This document shows, piece after piece, positions 45,852 through 59,995 of a DNA stretch of 64,000 nt. Position numbers and translations under genes: made by a program. The first letter of the stretch is position 1. Each line of letters begins with the position of its first letter. The notes below the pieces were generated by a model. The model did not search any database. It had not been told where the DNA came from and saw only the letters and a program-made list of their open reading frames with translations. Origin of the DNA: Adiantum capillus-veneris (lineage: Eukaryota; Streptophyta; Polypodiopsida; Polypodiales; Pteridaceae); NCBI GenBank assembly GCA_014529385.2, contig CM043944.1, positions 55,103,768 to 55,167,767 on the forward strand, read 5' to 3'.

Positions 45852-46627
45852 TTATTTTGCGAAAGCTCTAGCCCCCATCATTGGTCTTAAGGGCATGCTA
45901 TCTACTCGTGTTGGCATTTTTGCTCGTTGACAAGCATCACACCTTTGAATATATTCTTTAGCATCTGCAAAAAGTGTTTGCCACCATATGCATGCCATCA
46001 AGATTGCTCTTGCGGTGGTCTCACTAGAAAAGGGACCTCCAGCTAATCCAGCATGTGCATGTTCTATAATCGGAATATACTCGTTTTCATTTGCACAAAG
46101 ATGCAAATGTTGATCTTTACCTCTCCGATAAAATTGGTTCCCTATAAGAGCATAGTCTCTTGCTTCAGTTTCAATTGCTCTTTGACGGTGTTTACTCATA
46201 TCCTCAGGAAATGTTCGACTTGATAAATAAGTAACCAGATAATTACTCCACTTAGGAACAGGTGACTTTTGAAACAATGTAACATGAGGTATGGGTGTTT
46301 GTTTTTGACATTGAGGGAAATCCTTTACAAAAGATCTAACATCTCTTCTCATAGTCGGCCAAATACTCCAAGTCTCAAGGTTCGTTGCACAGTTTGGTCT
46401 TCCGCAAAGTGAAGTCCTACTATGGTAACATGTGCTTGACTTAGGTATTGTTCTTTTTCTTCAGGTTTAATGCATAAAAGAAATATCCCATCCCGATTTG
46501 TTTTGTATATCCTTCCAGCTAGTAATTGATACATAGCCGATTGCTCGATAATCCGATTGTGATAGGAAGTGGTATTTGTGAATCCACTTGAGCTATTGTC
46601 ATTAATGACACAATGTTTTTCGACCAT
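45852..46627 (-). pseudogene. Duplicated integrase H2C2 zinc-binding domain, family A copy 2
   Basis: Two consecutive H-H-C-C modules. The first (about 46,600-46,310): YQLLAGRIYKTNRDGIFLLC leads to AHVTIVGLHFAEDQTVQR and, after a one-base frameshift near 46,370, WPTMRRDVRSFVKDFPQCQK; its first Cys has become Phe. A linker follows (WSNYLVTYLSSRTFPEDMSK). The second (about 46,150-45,900) is canonical: GNQFYRRGKDQHLHLC, HAHAGLAGGPFSSETTARAI, YIQRCDACQRAK. Ty3/gypsy integrases normally have one such module between RNase H and core. Confidence 0.75.
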
Positions 46628-47230
46628 CTAGGTATCATTTCCACGGAGAACAAATAGGCATCTGGTGGATCATCCTCTACCCCTTTAGGTGATTCCCCTA
46701 AAACAATCCTTGACAAATGATCTGCTCGTTGATGTGTAGTGTCTGTTTTTACAACCATAGTGAAATCAAATTCCAGAAGAATGATGAACCATCTCACTAT
46801 TCTCCCCATGCTGCATGGCTTGTTGACCAAATACAGCAAATCTTGGTGGTCCGCAAAGAACACAAACTTGTTGGCTAATAAGTAATGTCTATACTTTTTA
46901 ACGGTATAGATCATTCCTAGTCCTTCTCTTTTGGTGGTGGTGTAATTTTCGGCTAGCATAAGAAATAGGAAAGTCAATTTTCTTGTCTCCTGGTTCAACC
47001 GATATCAAAATTAGAAGCATCTACATGTACGTGGAATGCCTTATCCCAATCTGGTGCTTTCAATATTGGAGCGAAGGTGAGAGCTTGCTTAAGCTTCCTG
47101 AAGGATTCTTCACACGCATCGGTACATTCAAAGTGTGTAATCAAGCTATATATGGGTTTGGAAATTATAGCGTACATGTAGATGAACCGTCAGTAATATC
47201 CACAATGCCCCATGAAGGCTTGTACCCCCT
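46519..47230 (-). pseudogene. RNase H domain, family A copy 2
   Basis: Starts with the thumb/RNase H boundary (FECTDACEESFRKLKQALTF), then the first strand with catalytic Asp (AFHVHVDASNFDIG), the second acidic residue (ENYTTTKREGLGMIYTVKKY), the third (VFFADHQDLLYL) and the end (HQRADHLSRI). Pieces 47,177-46,995 and 46,998-46,519 are joined by a frameshift near 46,990. No second archaeal-like RNase H follows, so the element is not typical Tat. Confidence 0.8.
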
Positions 47231-48303
47231 TTACTGTTGTGGTCTAGGCAATTCAACAATGACATGAATCTTCTCAATATCAGTAGCTATGCCATTTTTA
47301 GACACTATATGTCCAAGAATTTTTCCTTGTCTACCCATGAATGTGCACTTTATAGGATTTAAGCAAATTCTATAAAGTCTACATTTTTTGAATACCTTTT
47401 TGAGGTGTTCAAAATGATCAGCCCAGATTGATGATGTACGCATAGATCACCCATATATACTTCTAAGAATTTCCTAAAATATTCTTTAAAAGCATGGCTC
47501 ATCAACCTTTGAAACGTGGCTGGAGCATTAGTTAACCCAAATGGCATAACCCGATAGGCAAATATACCCCATTCTGTTGCAAAAGCAGTTTTTTGCTTAT
47601 CTTTTGGGTCAACCAAAAGTTGATTGTATCCCAAAAAGCCGTCTAAGAAGCTGGAAGCTTCTTTTCCTACAACTCGTTCTAAAACATGCTCAGTTATCGA
47701 AAGAGGAAAGTTGTCTCTAATGGTAGTTGCATTCACCTTTTTGAGATTAACGCACACTCGTAATTTTTCATTTTTCTTGGATACTACCACAATTGGAGAC
47801 ACCCAATCTGTGTGTTCAATTTTGTAAATGAATTCGGCTTCCTTTAGTTTTTCAATCTCTTCTTTTATCTTCCTGGAAAATGTTTCGTTATACGTGTATG
47901 GTCTCTATCTACTTGGTTTCGCGTCATCTCTCATGGGTATGGTATGTTGATAGATTTTTGGATCAACACCCTTGAGATCCTTGTAACACCAAGCGAAAAT
48001 ATCCCGGTATTCCTTTAACAAGCTCAGAAAAAGCTTTTCTTCTTCTTCTGTTAGGTCATTCGCAATGTAAGCAGGTTTAGGCTCTTCTCCTAGTTCAGCC
48101 AAGTCTATCCTTTTAGCGTTTTCAAGCCCTTCGTAAGACTTGCCTTGTTTCCGTAGTTCCCTACTAACAGGTTGTTCAACTATGATTTTTCGATCTTGGA
48201 GAGTATATTTTTTGTAATGGGATGGAACATGCATTACATCCTTACCCTCCTCTTCAGTGGTTTCCATTTCGGTTGTGTATATCTCCTTTAGATCTTTTTT
48301 CAA
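47231..48303 (-). pseudogene. Reverse transcriptase with destroyed active site, family A copy 2
   Basis: Pre-RT linker LSLLKEYRDIFAWCYKDLKG (about 48,030-47,975) is followed by VSPIVVVSKKNEKLRVCVNL, FLDGFLGYNQLLVDP, MPFGLTNAPATFQRLMSH and the catalytic loop near 47,447-47,458, which reads Y-M-G-D instead of Y-M-D-D. The first active-site Asp is therefore lost (GGT for GAT, a single base change). Frameshifts and stops near 47,900 and 47,440 also break the frame. Confidence 0.85.
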
Positions 48304-48321
48304 CTCTTGATATTTCTTCTT

Positions 48322-49906
48322 TCACTCGACTCTGGTCATGAGTGGTTTCTTATCCTGTGATTTTTCTTGAGTACTCTTCCTTGTTTTTCTCGATGTCTGA
48401 GACATTTCTGAATTTTTGTTTGAAGTATATCTGCAAGTTATTTTTTCCTTGACGCAATCATTAGCATCTACCTGCATCAGGAATTTTGTTTCACTCAAGA
48501 TTGATGGCATCGATCATATTTTCACAATTCTAGTGTCTCTTTTTTGTCTATACCATTTTTGTCTTCTCGATTTCTGGTTTGGAAAGTCAAAAAACTTTTC
48601 CTCCCCTCCTTTTAAGAGTAACTTAGCTCTCGTATGCTCGTTTTCTAACCCCAAATCTTCTGAGGTAGCTGAGTGTTCATCTAACTCATCAGTTGCATCA
48701 TAATAGAGGTCTGCAAAGACCTGTTGAGCTTCCATTAAGTCCTTAGGTTCCTCATCTTCGTTTTCAATGTTAAGGATTGAAATCATTTGGATGGGAATTA
48801 TGTCGTAGCCATCCTCATTGCAAAATTGAGTAGGCATAGACATATTCACACATACATCCATAGTCGCTAAAATTTGATTCAACTTGAATGGCTCAAACAA
48901 ATTCTCTAGAAACGGTTCCGATATGTAGGCTTCGTCTGTGCAGTCCCTTTCTAGGATACATTCTTCTTGTCCTAAGCTTCTGTTTTGTTGAAGCTCCACA
49001 CATCCAAATAGGAGTGTCTTTGTTTAACCAGGATGGGAGTTTAGTTTCAGCTGAGAAGACTGAATCAAACTCTTGGATGGGTGTTTTCAAGACATCTCTA
49101 TAAATGTGATCTTTTAGATTGACTCTTGTTATAGATCCCACTTGCTTCAAGTACAGATTGTTTTTTCCCCAATCTTGGATAAGTTGTACGTGTCGCATGA
49201 AAGGTCTTCCCAATATGATTTCATAGTTGAGTTTTTTTCCAAAGTACTATGGCAAATGTGTATTGATATTCAATTCCACAAGAATTAACTATCACTTTTT
49301 CAAGAAGCCCTAAGGGTCTCTTAATGTGTCCGTCAGCCAACTGCAATTTCATTCGAGTTTGTTCAATGGCTCTCCTGGCTGTCCCCAGGATTCCCATACT
49401 GTTTTAGTGGCTATGGCTATGCCAGTTCCACTATCCAATATTGCCATGGTTTCAATGTCTTTATATCTCACTAGGAGGGTGGTGTTTCCTTCTTCCCCTT
49501 CATAATATTCTCCGACTTTGTTCATGGGAACTGATTGAATCTCTTTGTTTTCCATTTCATTTTTCAATTTTCCCAAATTCTTTGAGATTAACCCCGTTAT
49601 CTCCACCTTCTCTAGGGTTTTTTGTAAATCATTCCATAAGTATGGTCTGAGTTTTAACAGTTCTCCCAAGGTAAGAGTGCATTGGATGGGTGTCGACATG
49701 ATTGAATGAATGTTGTCTACTTCTAGGATCTGTTCAGCTTTTTTGACTTGAGTGATCTTGCACATGATGGATTCATCTTCGTAATCTCCCAAGTAAGAAG
49801 GTAATGTTTTTAATGTCAAGGGTTTAGACATTCCTGAAGCTTCCGATCCGCAATCCCCATACAAGGATTGTAAATCCATGTTCATATCAGAAGGTAGGTT
49901 ATCCAA
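48322..49906 (-). pseudogene. Protease region (first retropepsin), family A copy 2
   Basis: The 49,906-49,349 piece includes TTLLVRYKDIETMAILDSGT then GIAIATKTVWESWG, a retropepsin active site of the D-S-G type. The second half is at 49,213-48,893 (MGRPFMRHVQLIQDWGKNNL, the G-R-P-x flap-end motif). The remainder (48,999-48,322) is a poorly conserved acidic spacer toward RT. Stops separate the pieces. Confidence 0.7.
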
Positions 49907-49909
49907 CCA

Positions 49910-51568
49910 AACTTCCTCTATACAAGCTGACTTTAGAGTTAGGCTCCCATCATTGATCTCTCTTACTTTTTCCCATAAGTGTCATGGCCAGTCTTCCTCT
50001 ACGAATGGAATTCCGTCTAGGGCATCTTCCCTATCAGGCACTATGAGCTCTGGTTCGTTTGTTTCAAGGTGGGGTTCTGCCACCACATCAGATTTTGCTT
50101 TCATTTCTTTTACCACAAGCTCTTCAGGTTTTGCAATACTTTCAAGCTTGGGTTTTTGTTTTTCCAGCATTTCTTGCGTGATCCTAATTAAATTTTGATA
50201 AGCTTCCAGCTTAGCTGCTTCCATGTCTGGAGATGGATAGCTTTTCTATTTGTTTTTCATGTTTTGGCTTGCTTTAAGTCCTGCTTGGTAGGCTTCCAAG
50301 GTGGCATTAATAGGCTCAAAAATTTTCTCAACCAGAATAGATCCTCTAGATTTCACGGTTGTTTTCTTGAATTCACTGTCAGTTTCTTTCAGCTTGTCTT
50401 GGACAAGCTTCTTTGCTTTCTCCTCCATTTCAACCTGTTGTTTTTCTTTTCTCATCTCATATTTTTTGCTTCTGCTCCTTTTGATTCTTTGAGAAGAAAC
50501 TTTTGTGTTCTCCAAATCATCAGAGGAGTTGTGTTTCTTTTTCTTCGCCTAGGCTCTAGTGATTACCTTGATTGGAACAATCGGTTCACTCTCTGATGAG
50601 CTACTAGGCACTTGGACTACATTTACTACGGTTTTACCCTTGTTCAAAGGATTTTTAGGATAATCTTTCGGAAAGTGTCCTCCCTTTTTGCAACATTGTA
50701 TGCAATAGGCTTCAATTGGTTTGAGGTTTTTGTTAGGCTCTGGACATTCATTTTTCCAATGGTCATCAGCACCACAGTTATGACAGTTTCTTGTTCTAGG
50801 CTTCATCATGGGTCTTCCCATGGGAGGTCTGACACCTTGATTAGCTACATAATACACTGGTGCTAGCTCTAGTGGAGCATAAGTCACGATTTCTTCCATT
50901 GGTGGTGGATGTGGATTGTACCAATCTCCCTCTACCATTATTGTAGATAAACTAGGCTTTGTATAGGGTGTAACAGCCACTACTGCTTGTTCATCTATTA
51001 CTCCTTCAGAGTGCATGTACTTTACAGGCACTGCTTTATGTCCTGGATACGGAGGTTGTTGTCCCAACACAGGTTGAGGTCTTTCCATACCCATTGGTGG
51101 TCTTTGAGCTTGGGCCATATTAAGCTGATATATGTACATGGATTGTCCTTGCGGCCGCATGGGCACGTACTGAACATTCCCATCATACTTTGGTCTGAAG
51201 TAGCACTCGTGGGTCTCATGGTTGGTCCATTTACCCTCAATTGTACACCATTTTTGTGGCCTAATTGGTTGTCCCTGTGGAGGTATCCCTTGTCCTGGTC
51301 CTCTCATAGGTGCTTTTTGCATGTTGTTCATCATCTCGTTCATCCTTTTTAGCATATCTTCTATGGCTGAGAGTGGTGCCGCAGCAGCCGTTCCCACTTG
51401 TGTTGGTTTAGTGGATGTTGTTTTCTTGCTTTGGTTATCCTTAGGGATATCTTCTTCATTGAAGATCTTGCAATAGTCTCCTAAGTCAACAGCATCTGAT
51501 TCACGCGCTTCTATGGTTGTATGCTTTTTACTATAGAGTATAGCATGAAGTTCTTTGTTTAGCAGTCC
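49910..51568 (-). pseudogene. Gag C-terminal part, family A copy 2
   Basis: The open frame up to 51,568 carries a Cys/His element (TNHETHECYFRPKYDG), a complete zinc knuckle CHNCGADDHWKNEC (near 50,785-50,745) and a second, damaged knuckle (CIQCCKKGGHFPKDY) with an extra residue and no final Cys. A charged linker (50,515-49,982) follows. It is parallel to positions 1-1,650 of the window. The frame is cut at 51,568 by the LTR-like unit; gag resumes at 54,942. Confidence 0.8.
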
Positions 51569-54941
<3,373 letters not shown>

Positions 54942-55065
54942 AGTCCCTCCAGAAACAAAGATACAAGTCGTTATTCTGCAGGTATCTCCATCTCTGGGCA
55001 TCTGGCAATGTATTGTTTCATTCAAGTTGCACAATCCCTAACAGACTCACCATGTTTCTGTTTAA
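54942..55065 (-). pseudogene. Gag fragment between two insertions, family A copy 2
   Basis: Parallels 1,650-1,722 of copy 1, but 54,973-55,020 is an extra ~50 bp (CTGCAGGTATCTCC...) absent from copy 1 or deleted there. Ends with TTAA (55,062-55,065), the target of the TTAA transposon. Confidence 0.75.
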
Positions 55066-56709
55066 CACTAGAATGGTAACAGGACACTTTTATGTCCTTG
55101 GACACTTTTGTGTCCTGTTAAGTGACCATTTTGCTTGAATTATTTGAAGAGTATGAGAATGGATTTCTAGGTGCTATATATCCACAAAGTTGCCTTATGA
55201 GCTGAAAAAAACTTAGCATTTTTTTTGGAGTATCGATCTCACCATTAACCTTACTCTTGCACAACATTTTTGAACCTAAACTGTGTGAAAAAACGGGTCC
55301 TGTTTTTGGCTTTTTTTTCAATTTTTGGAAACTATACCACTCTAAACTTCATGTTTGTGAGGTTTAGATGGCTAGAGGTTAGGCTTTCATAGTTCTCAAC
55401 ATGTTTTGATGCTTGTAGGGAGAGCTAAGTGTTAAAATTGAAAGTTATGACCAATTTACAGGAATTTCATAATCCTGTTTTTTTGCCAAAATTAGCACTT
55501 TTATGATTTTTTTGGGGGCTTTCTTGATATCCAAATTCAATTTTGATTGTGTAAGTGTAATATATAACATAAAGCTAATCTTCCTTGAGTTTTGGGGGAC
55601 CTAATATGCTATATAGCATAGGATATGATGATGGTTGAGTTTTTTCACTACAACAAAAAAAGGTGTCATCAACGCAGATATCGACGCACTGCGTCGCTAT
55701 GTGCGTCGATATCCGCATCCCTGTGAACCTGTCGCTATTCACGACGCAGATATAGACGTAGATATAGACGCAGATATCGAAGCGCATAGCGACGCAGATA
55801 GCGACGACCATAACAGAAAAAAAAATTCATGGGCAGAGGGAGGTAGCCTGGCCTGTGCCCAGTTAAAAGATGGACACAGCCACAGCCAGACTTCCTGCCC
55901 TCTGCCCAAGAAAGCGAGCAGCACCAAAATCAACCATGCTCCCGTGCGCAAAAATTTCGTCAGAGTTCCCTTTGTTTTTACATAAACTTTTCAAAAAGAA
56001 CCATATCATGTATACGCCTCCTACATGCTATCCATGTAGGATCTCACATGAGATTTAAGGCCAATGAAAGACAAGTACCGTACCAACTGAAAATCATGAC
56101 CATAACTTAAAAGCATAACCATAATGCAGATAACCATAACCATAAACAAAATTAACAATAACCATAAGCATAACCAGAAAGTTAAACATAACCATTAACA
56201 AAACCTGAACCATAACTATGTCTATACAAGAATAGGAGAACCATGTCTATACAATGACAATGACAATAATCATAACCATAAGGGAAACAATAACTGTTTG
56301 AACGATAACTGTCTGTACAAAAAAGAGACACAGAAGCGTGTCTGTGTCTCACAAAGCATATATATATGAAATCCGGTCCACTAATGACTAAGCGTCGCAA
56401 CCTGCACATAGGACAACTCACAAAATTAGTATTGATATTACTTCACATATACTTACTTAATTAAATCAACTCACACATATTAACGTTTCACCTCAAGCGA
56501 TCAGCGAGACTGTAAGGCCTCCCAGTCTACAGGCTCTCCTGAAGCTTCAAGATCATTCAGTACTTCATAGATACCTCTGCGATATCCATCTGACTCCTCC
56601 TGGCGTGTCGGAGCTCGATGCATCGCAAGATTCTACGTTTATACAAAAATCAAAGTAATAAGAATACATGATTCATCGTGTTTTAAAAAACGCCATAGTT
56701 AAGATTGGA

Positions 56710-57606
56710 TTAGAAACTCACAAACTCATAGCGAAAGGTGTCGAAGCCTCCGCTGCCAAGATGAGATGTCCCCCAAGTCATCTGTCGTACCTGCGCGGCC
56801 TCATGCTGCTGTCTGAACCGGGTGTCCGCTGTCCGCTCATCCTCCCTGATTTGCAGCCACGTCTCGTGTGGGATGCCCGAAGGCTTCGACGAGCCAGTCC
56901 TGAAAGCCTTCCGAGCTGCATCTCGTTGATGTTTCACGGTGTCCCGTGCAACACCCTTGATCCACCTCCTCGGAACAACGGAAGAACCCAGAGCAGGCTG
57001 GTACTCTCTCAGGATGGTCTCCACTATGTAATTGACTTTGTCCCCATCTTGATCACCCCAAGACATCAGAAGGCTGGTCGAAAACTGCAGCTCCGCGGGC
57101 TAGAGAATCCGCTGTCGCATCTCAGTCCCGACTCTATCCATGTCAACAGAACCATCTGCCTGTACAGTATAGAGCTTGGAGGCACTAGGATCGTGTGCCC
57201 CCCAAGGTGTTCGAGGTGTGCCAAGAGGTGTTTCGACAGGTGTGCCTGGGTAGGACGGGGGTCGTGAGCGAGGAGGGGTTGAAGCATCTGTGGACCCTCC
57301 TCCACAGCAACCACCACCTCCACCTGACGATCGCCAAGATCGGCGAGTGCGCCTGTGCTGCGGAGATGAGGACGTACCCACCTCTGTCCCACCCCTAGGT
57401 GTCGAAGCGGCCGTGATGGGAGAAGCAAGCGTCGTACCCATAGGCGTCCTCCCCCCCGTAGGCGTCCCCCCCCTAGGCGTTGGACCCTCCGGTGTGAAGC
57501 CTGGAGACGTAGTACCCGTGCCTCTGGCTACCCAGTACTGAGAAGCCTCTGCCATCTGAGCAGGCTTCATCTGTGTAACGAAGCCCATGAATGCATCTGC
57601 ACTCAT
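56710..57606 (-). pseudogene. Second ORF of the CACTA element (TnpA/ORF1-like)
   Basis: One frame from ATG 57,606 to 56,710 with a single in-frame TAG at 57,100. First part: QMAEASQYWVARGTGTTSPG followed by a Thr/Pro/Gly-rich tract with TPRGG/TPTGG repeats. Second part: DKVNYIVETILREYQPALGS, VKHQRDAARKAFRTG, HETWLQIREDERTADTRFRQ. Plant CACTA elements commonly carry a second gene of this kind for binding subterminal repeats; similarity is judged from layout and composition only. Confidence 0.5.
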
Positions 57607-57708
57607 GGAAGCAGGATCTGAAATCTGGTCTGCCTTACTAAAGTCCTACACAAAGAAAGTAAAATAAAGCATCAGAACACAATTGCTTAAATTAACTTTA
57701 AGCTTAAT

Positions 57709-57970
57709 TTTAAATCAACGTCTTCACACAAACACTTACAGGCCTAGGCCTCGACGAGTGAGGCATCATCGATAAGATCTCATGGAAGCGGGATCTGGAA
57801 TCTGGCTTTAAATCAATAATTTTAAATCTCATCGATAATTTTAAATCAACGTCTTCACACAAACACTTACAGACCTAGGCCTCAACGAGTGAGGCATCAT
57901 CGATAAGATCTCATGGAAGCGGGATCTGGAATCTGGTCTGCCATACTAAAGTCTGCCATACTTAGGACAC
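57709..57970. repeat. 131-bp tandem duplication in the CACTA element
   Basis: The segment with TCTTCACACAAACACTTACA, CTAGGCCTC and GATAAGATCTCATGGAAGCG occurs twice with a 131-bp offset. A diverged third copy of its coding-like edge (GATCTGAAATCTGGTCTGCC) is at 57,616-57,635. The duplication lies between the TNP2 fragment and the second ORF. Confidence 0.85.
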
Positions 57971-58722
57971 GATAGACAATCTGCGAATTCATTGCGAAAA
58001 AGAATGCAATCATTTGGACATGCATGAATCTTGTTGTAGTCCAAGCCAACTGAGGTCAGAAGTTGCTTTGCGTCTGGCCTGGAGGGGGGTATTTCATTGC
58101 CAGGCGGGAGAAGTTGCTCCCGCAATAACCTGTTTAAGCCACATTAAATTAAAAAGCTCTCCGAGCACATCACCGTTGCAATCAGAAAATCTCTTTTGTA
58201 AATTACGTACCTAAACAAAGCAGTGACGCTTGCATCTGACCACCCGTACACTAACTGAAGATTCAAAAACGCCGGACAAGTACGAAGCACAGATATTTTG
58301 GCGCCTTCATAGATTGGTTGACGTGCCAACTTCCTCAACATGTCTTCAGGAGATAGGCGCACGGCTTCTGGTGCTGCTTCGTTCGCGTTCTCCTTGCTTG
58401 TCTGGAAGAAGGCATCCAGCATCTCCTCCATGCCGTTGTCTTCTGTCTGTAAGCCCTTTTCTGCTTCCATCCGTGGCTCTATATTGGTCAGACCTTCACG
58501 CATAATCTTTTTTCTCTCTCTCTCAGATGTAGGTGCTATGTCGCAAAAATCAATGCCCGTTCCGTAGGAGTCATATCGCAGATTCTGTACGGTTTCTCTA
58601 GCAAACTCTCCGTACTTGTGCACATGCTCATTACATATCCTACGCTTGCGCAGGATTTGACACTTGCAGAGCGTGCACGAGCATGCAATCTTTTCCTCCA
58701 TGTTAGTTGATGACATTGCCAT
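57946..58722 (-). pseudogene. TNP2-type transposase, N-terminal two exons
   Basis: Exon 1 runs from ATG 58,722 to 58,211; intron 58,210-58,130 (81 bp) has GTACGT at its start and AAACAG at its end; exon 2 runs 58,129-57,946. The phases match (exon 1 leaves two bases, exon 2 supplies one) and the joined product reads through the junction into family sequence. Exon 1 shows the transposase-associated Cys/His region (CSCTLCKCQILRKRRICNEH), then PIYEGAKISVLRTCPAFLNL, LVYGWSDASVTALF. Exon 2 gives EQLLPPGNEIPPSRPDAKQL, GLDYNKIHACPNDCILFRNE, the diagnostic TNP2 block. It stops after CPKYGRL (230 aa), before the catalytic DDE core; so it is a truncated transposase. Confidence 0.9.
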
Positions 58723-58743
58723 CTACAATGATTATGAATGTTG

Positions 58744-58796
<53 letters not shown>

Positions 58797-59240
58797 ATAT
58801 TATATATATATATATACTCCTCACAATGTAAACTACCTCGCATTCTCTAGTCTTGCCCAATCTCCGTACACCTCGGTCCAGAGGTGTACGGAGATCAGGA
58901 CCACCACGTCAAAATCTCGTCTTTATTGGTCAAATCCTATATGGGTAGACACATACGTGCACTCCCAGGTGTACATGGCAATGCATGTAGCAGGAAAAAC
59001 CCCTTTGCCTCTTTTAATTCCATAGTTTCTTCTCTGTCTACGTACCCTATCCCTCGTTCTTTCTCTCTCGATCTCGCTCTCGCTATCTCTCTTTCTCTCT
59101 CTCTCGATCTCGCTCTCGCTATCTCTTTTCTCTCTCTATTTCCCTATTTTTCTATCTCTCTCTCTGTCTCGCTCTCCACTTCCCTATCTATATATATATA
59201 TATATATATATATAACTCTGTTTCTCTATCTCTCTATTTC

Positions 59241-59322
<82 letters not shown>

Positions 59323-59330
59323 CTCTACTT
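58744..59330. repeat. (AT)n and (CT)n microsatellites in the CACTA element
   Basis: AT runs at 58,748-58,782 and 58,787-58,816, a TA run at 59,192-59,213, and CT runs culminating at 59,244-59,318. No gene between them; the short CTCGATCTCGCTCTCGCTAT unit is duplicated at 59,066 and 59,103. Confidence 0.9.
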
Positions 59331-59799
59331 ACCTCTCTCTCTCTCGCTCTCTACTTCCCTATCTCTCTACTGATTGAACGAGCGACTGAGCTAGGGAGAT
59401 CTAGACGCCCACGACTGCGGAAGACTACAAAACATCGACAGAGGTTGCATCAAAGGATCTAGCTAGGTCACTTTGGCTCAACATGCACAACGCCCGATCA
59501 CACTACTGACCATGGAGGAGATTGATGAGATCTGCCAGCGACAGATGTTGGATCTCCTATGATCTACCTATCCCAGCTAGCTGGTTTAGCCGTTTAGTCC
59601 ACACCCAGCAGTTTAGGATTCCATAATATTTTATTTTGTCATCTTCTTACTCTGACATTGTATCAGATCCATCACATTGTAACTTTCTTGTCTCATGTCT
59701 CATAGGTCACTTTGGCCTTTCGAAGACGTTAATATAACATTTCATTTCATTTCTCTCTTTAATTTTTTTTCTTTTATTTTAATTTCCTAAGCATACATT

Positions 59800-59800
<1 letters not shown>

Positions 59801-59859
<59 letters not shown>

Positions 59860-59899
59860 CACACACACACCTCTCTCTCTCTTTCCTACACACACACAC

Positions 59900-59994
<95 letters not shown>
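59801..59994. repeat. (CT)n microsatellites separated by CA runs
   Basis: CT runs at 59,802-59,856 and 59,900-59,991 are each bordered by TCCTACACACACACAC, which occurs three times (59,856, 59,885, 59,993). The pattern suggests a segmental duplication of a CT-CA compound repeat within the CACTA element. Confidence 0.9.
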
Positions 59995-59995
<1 letters not shown>

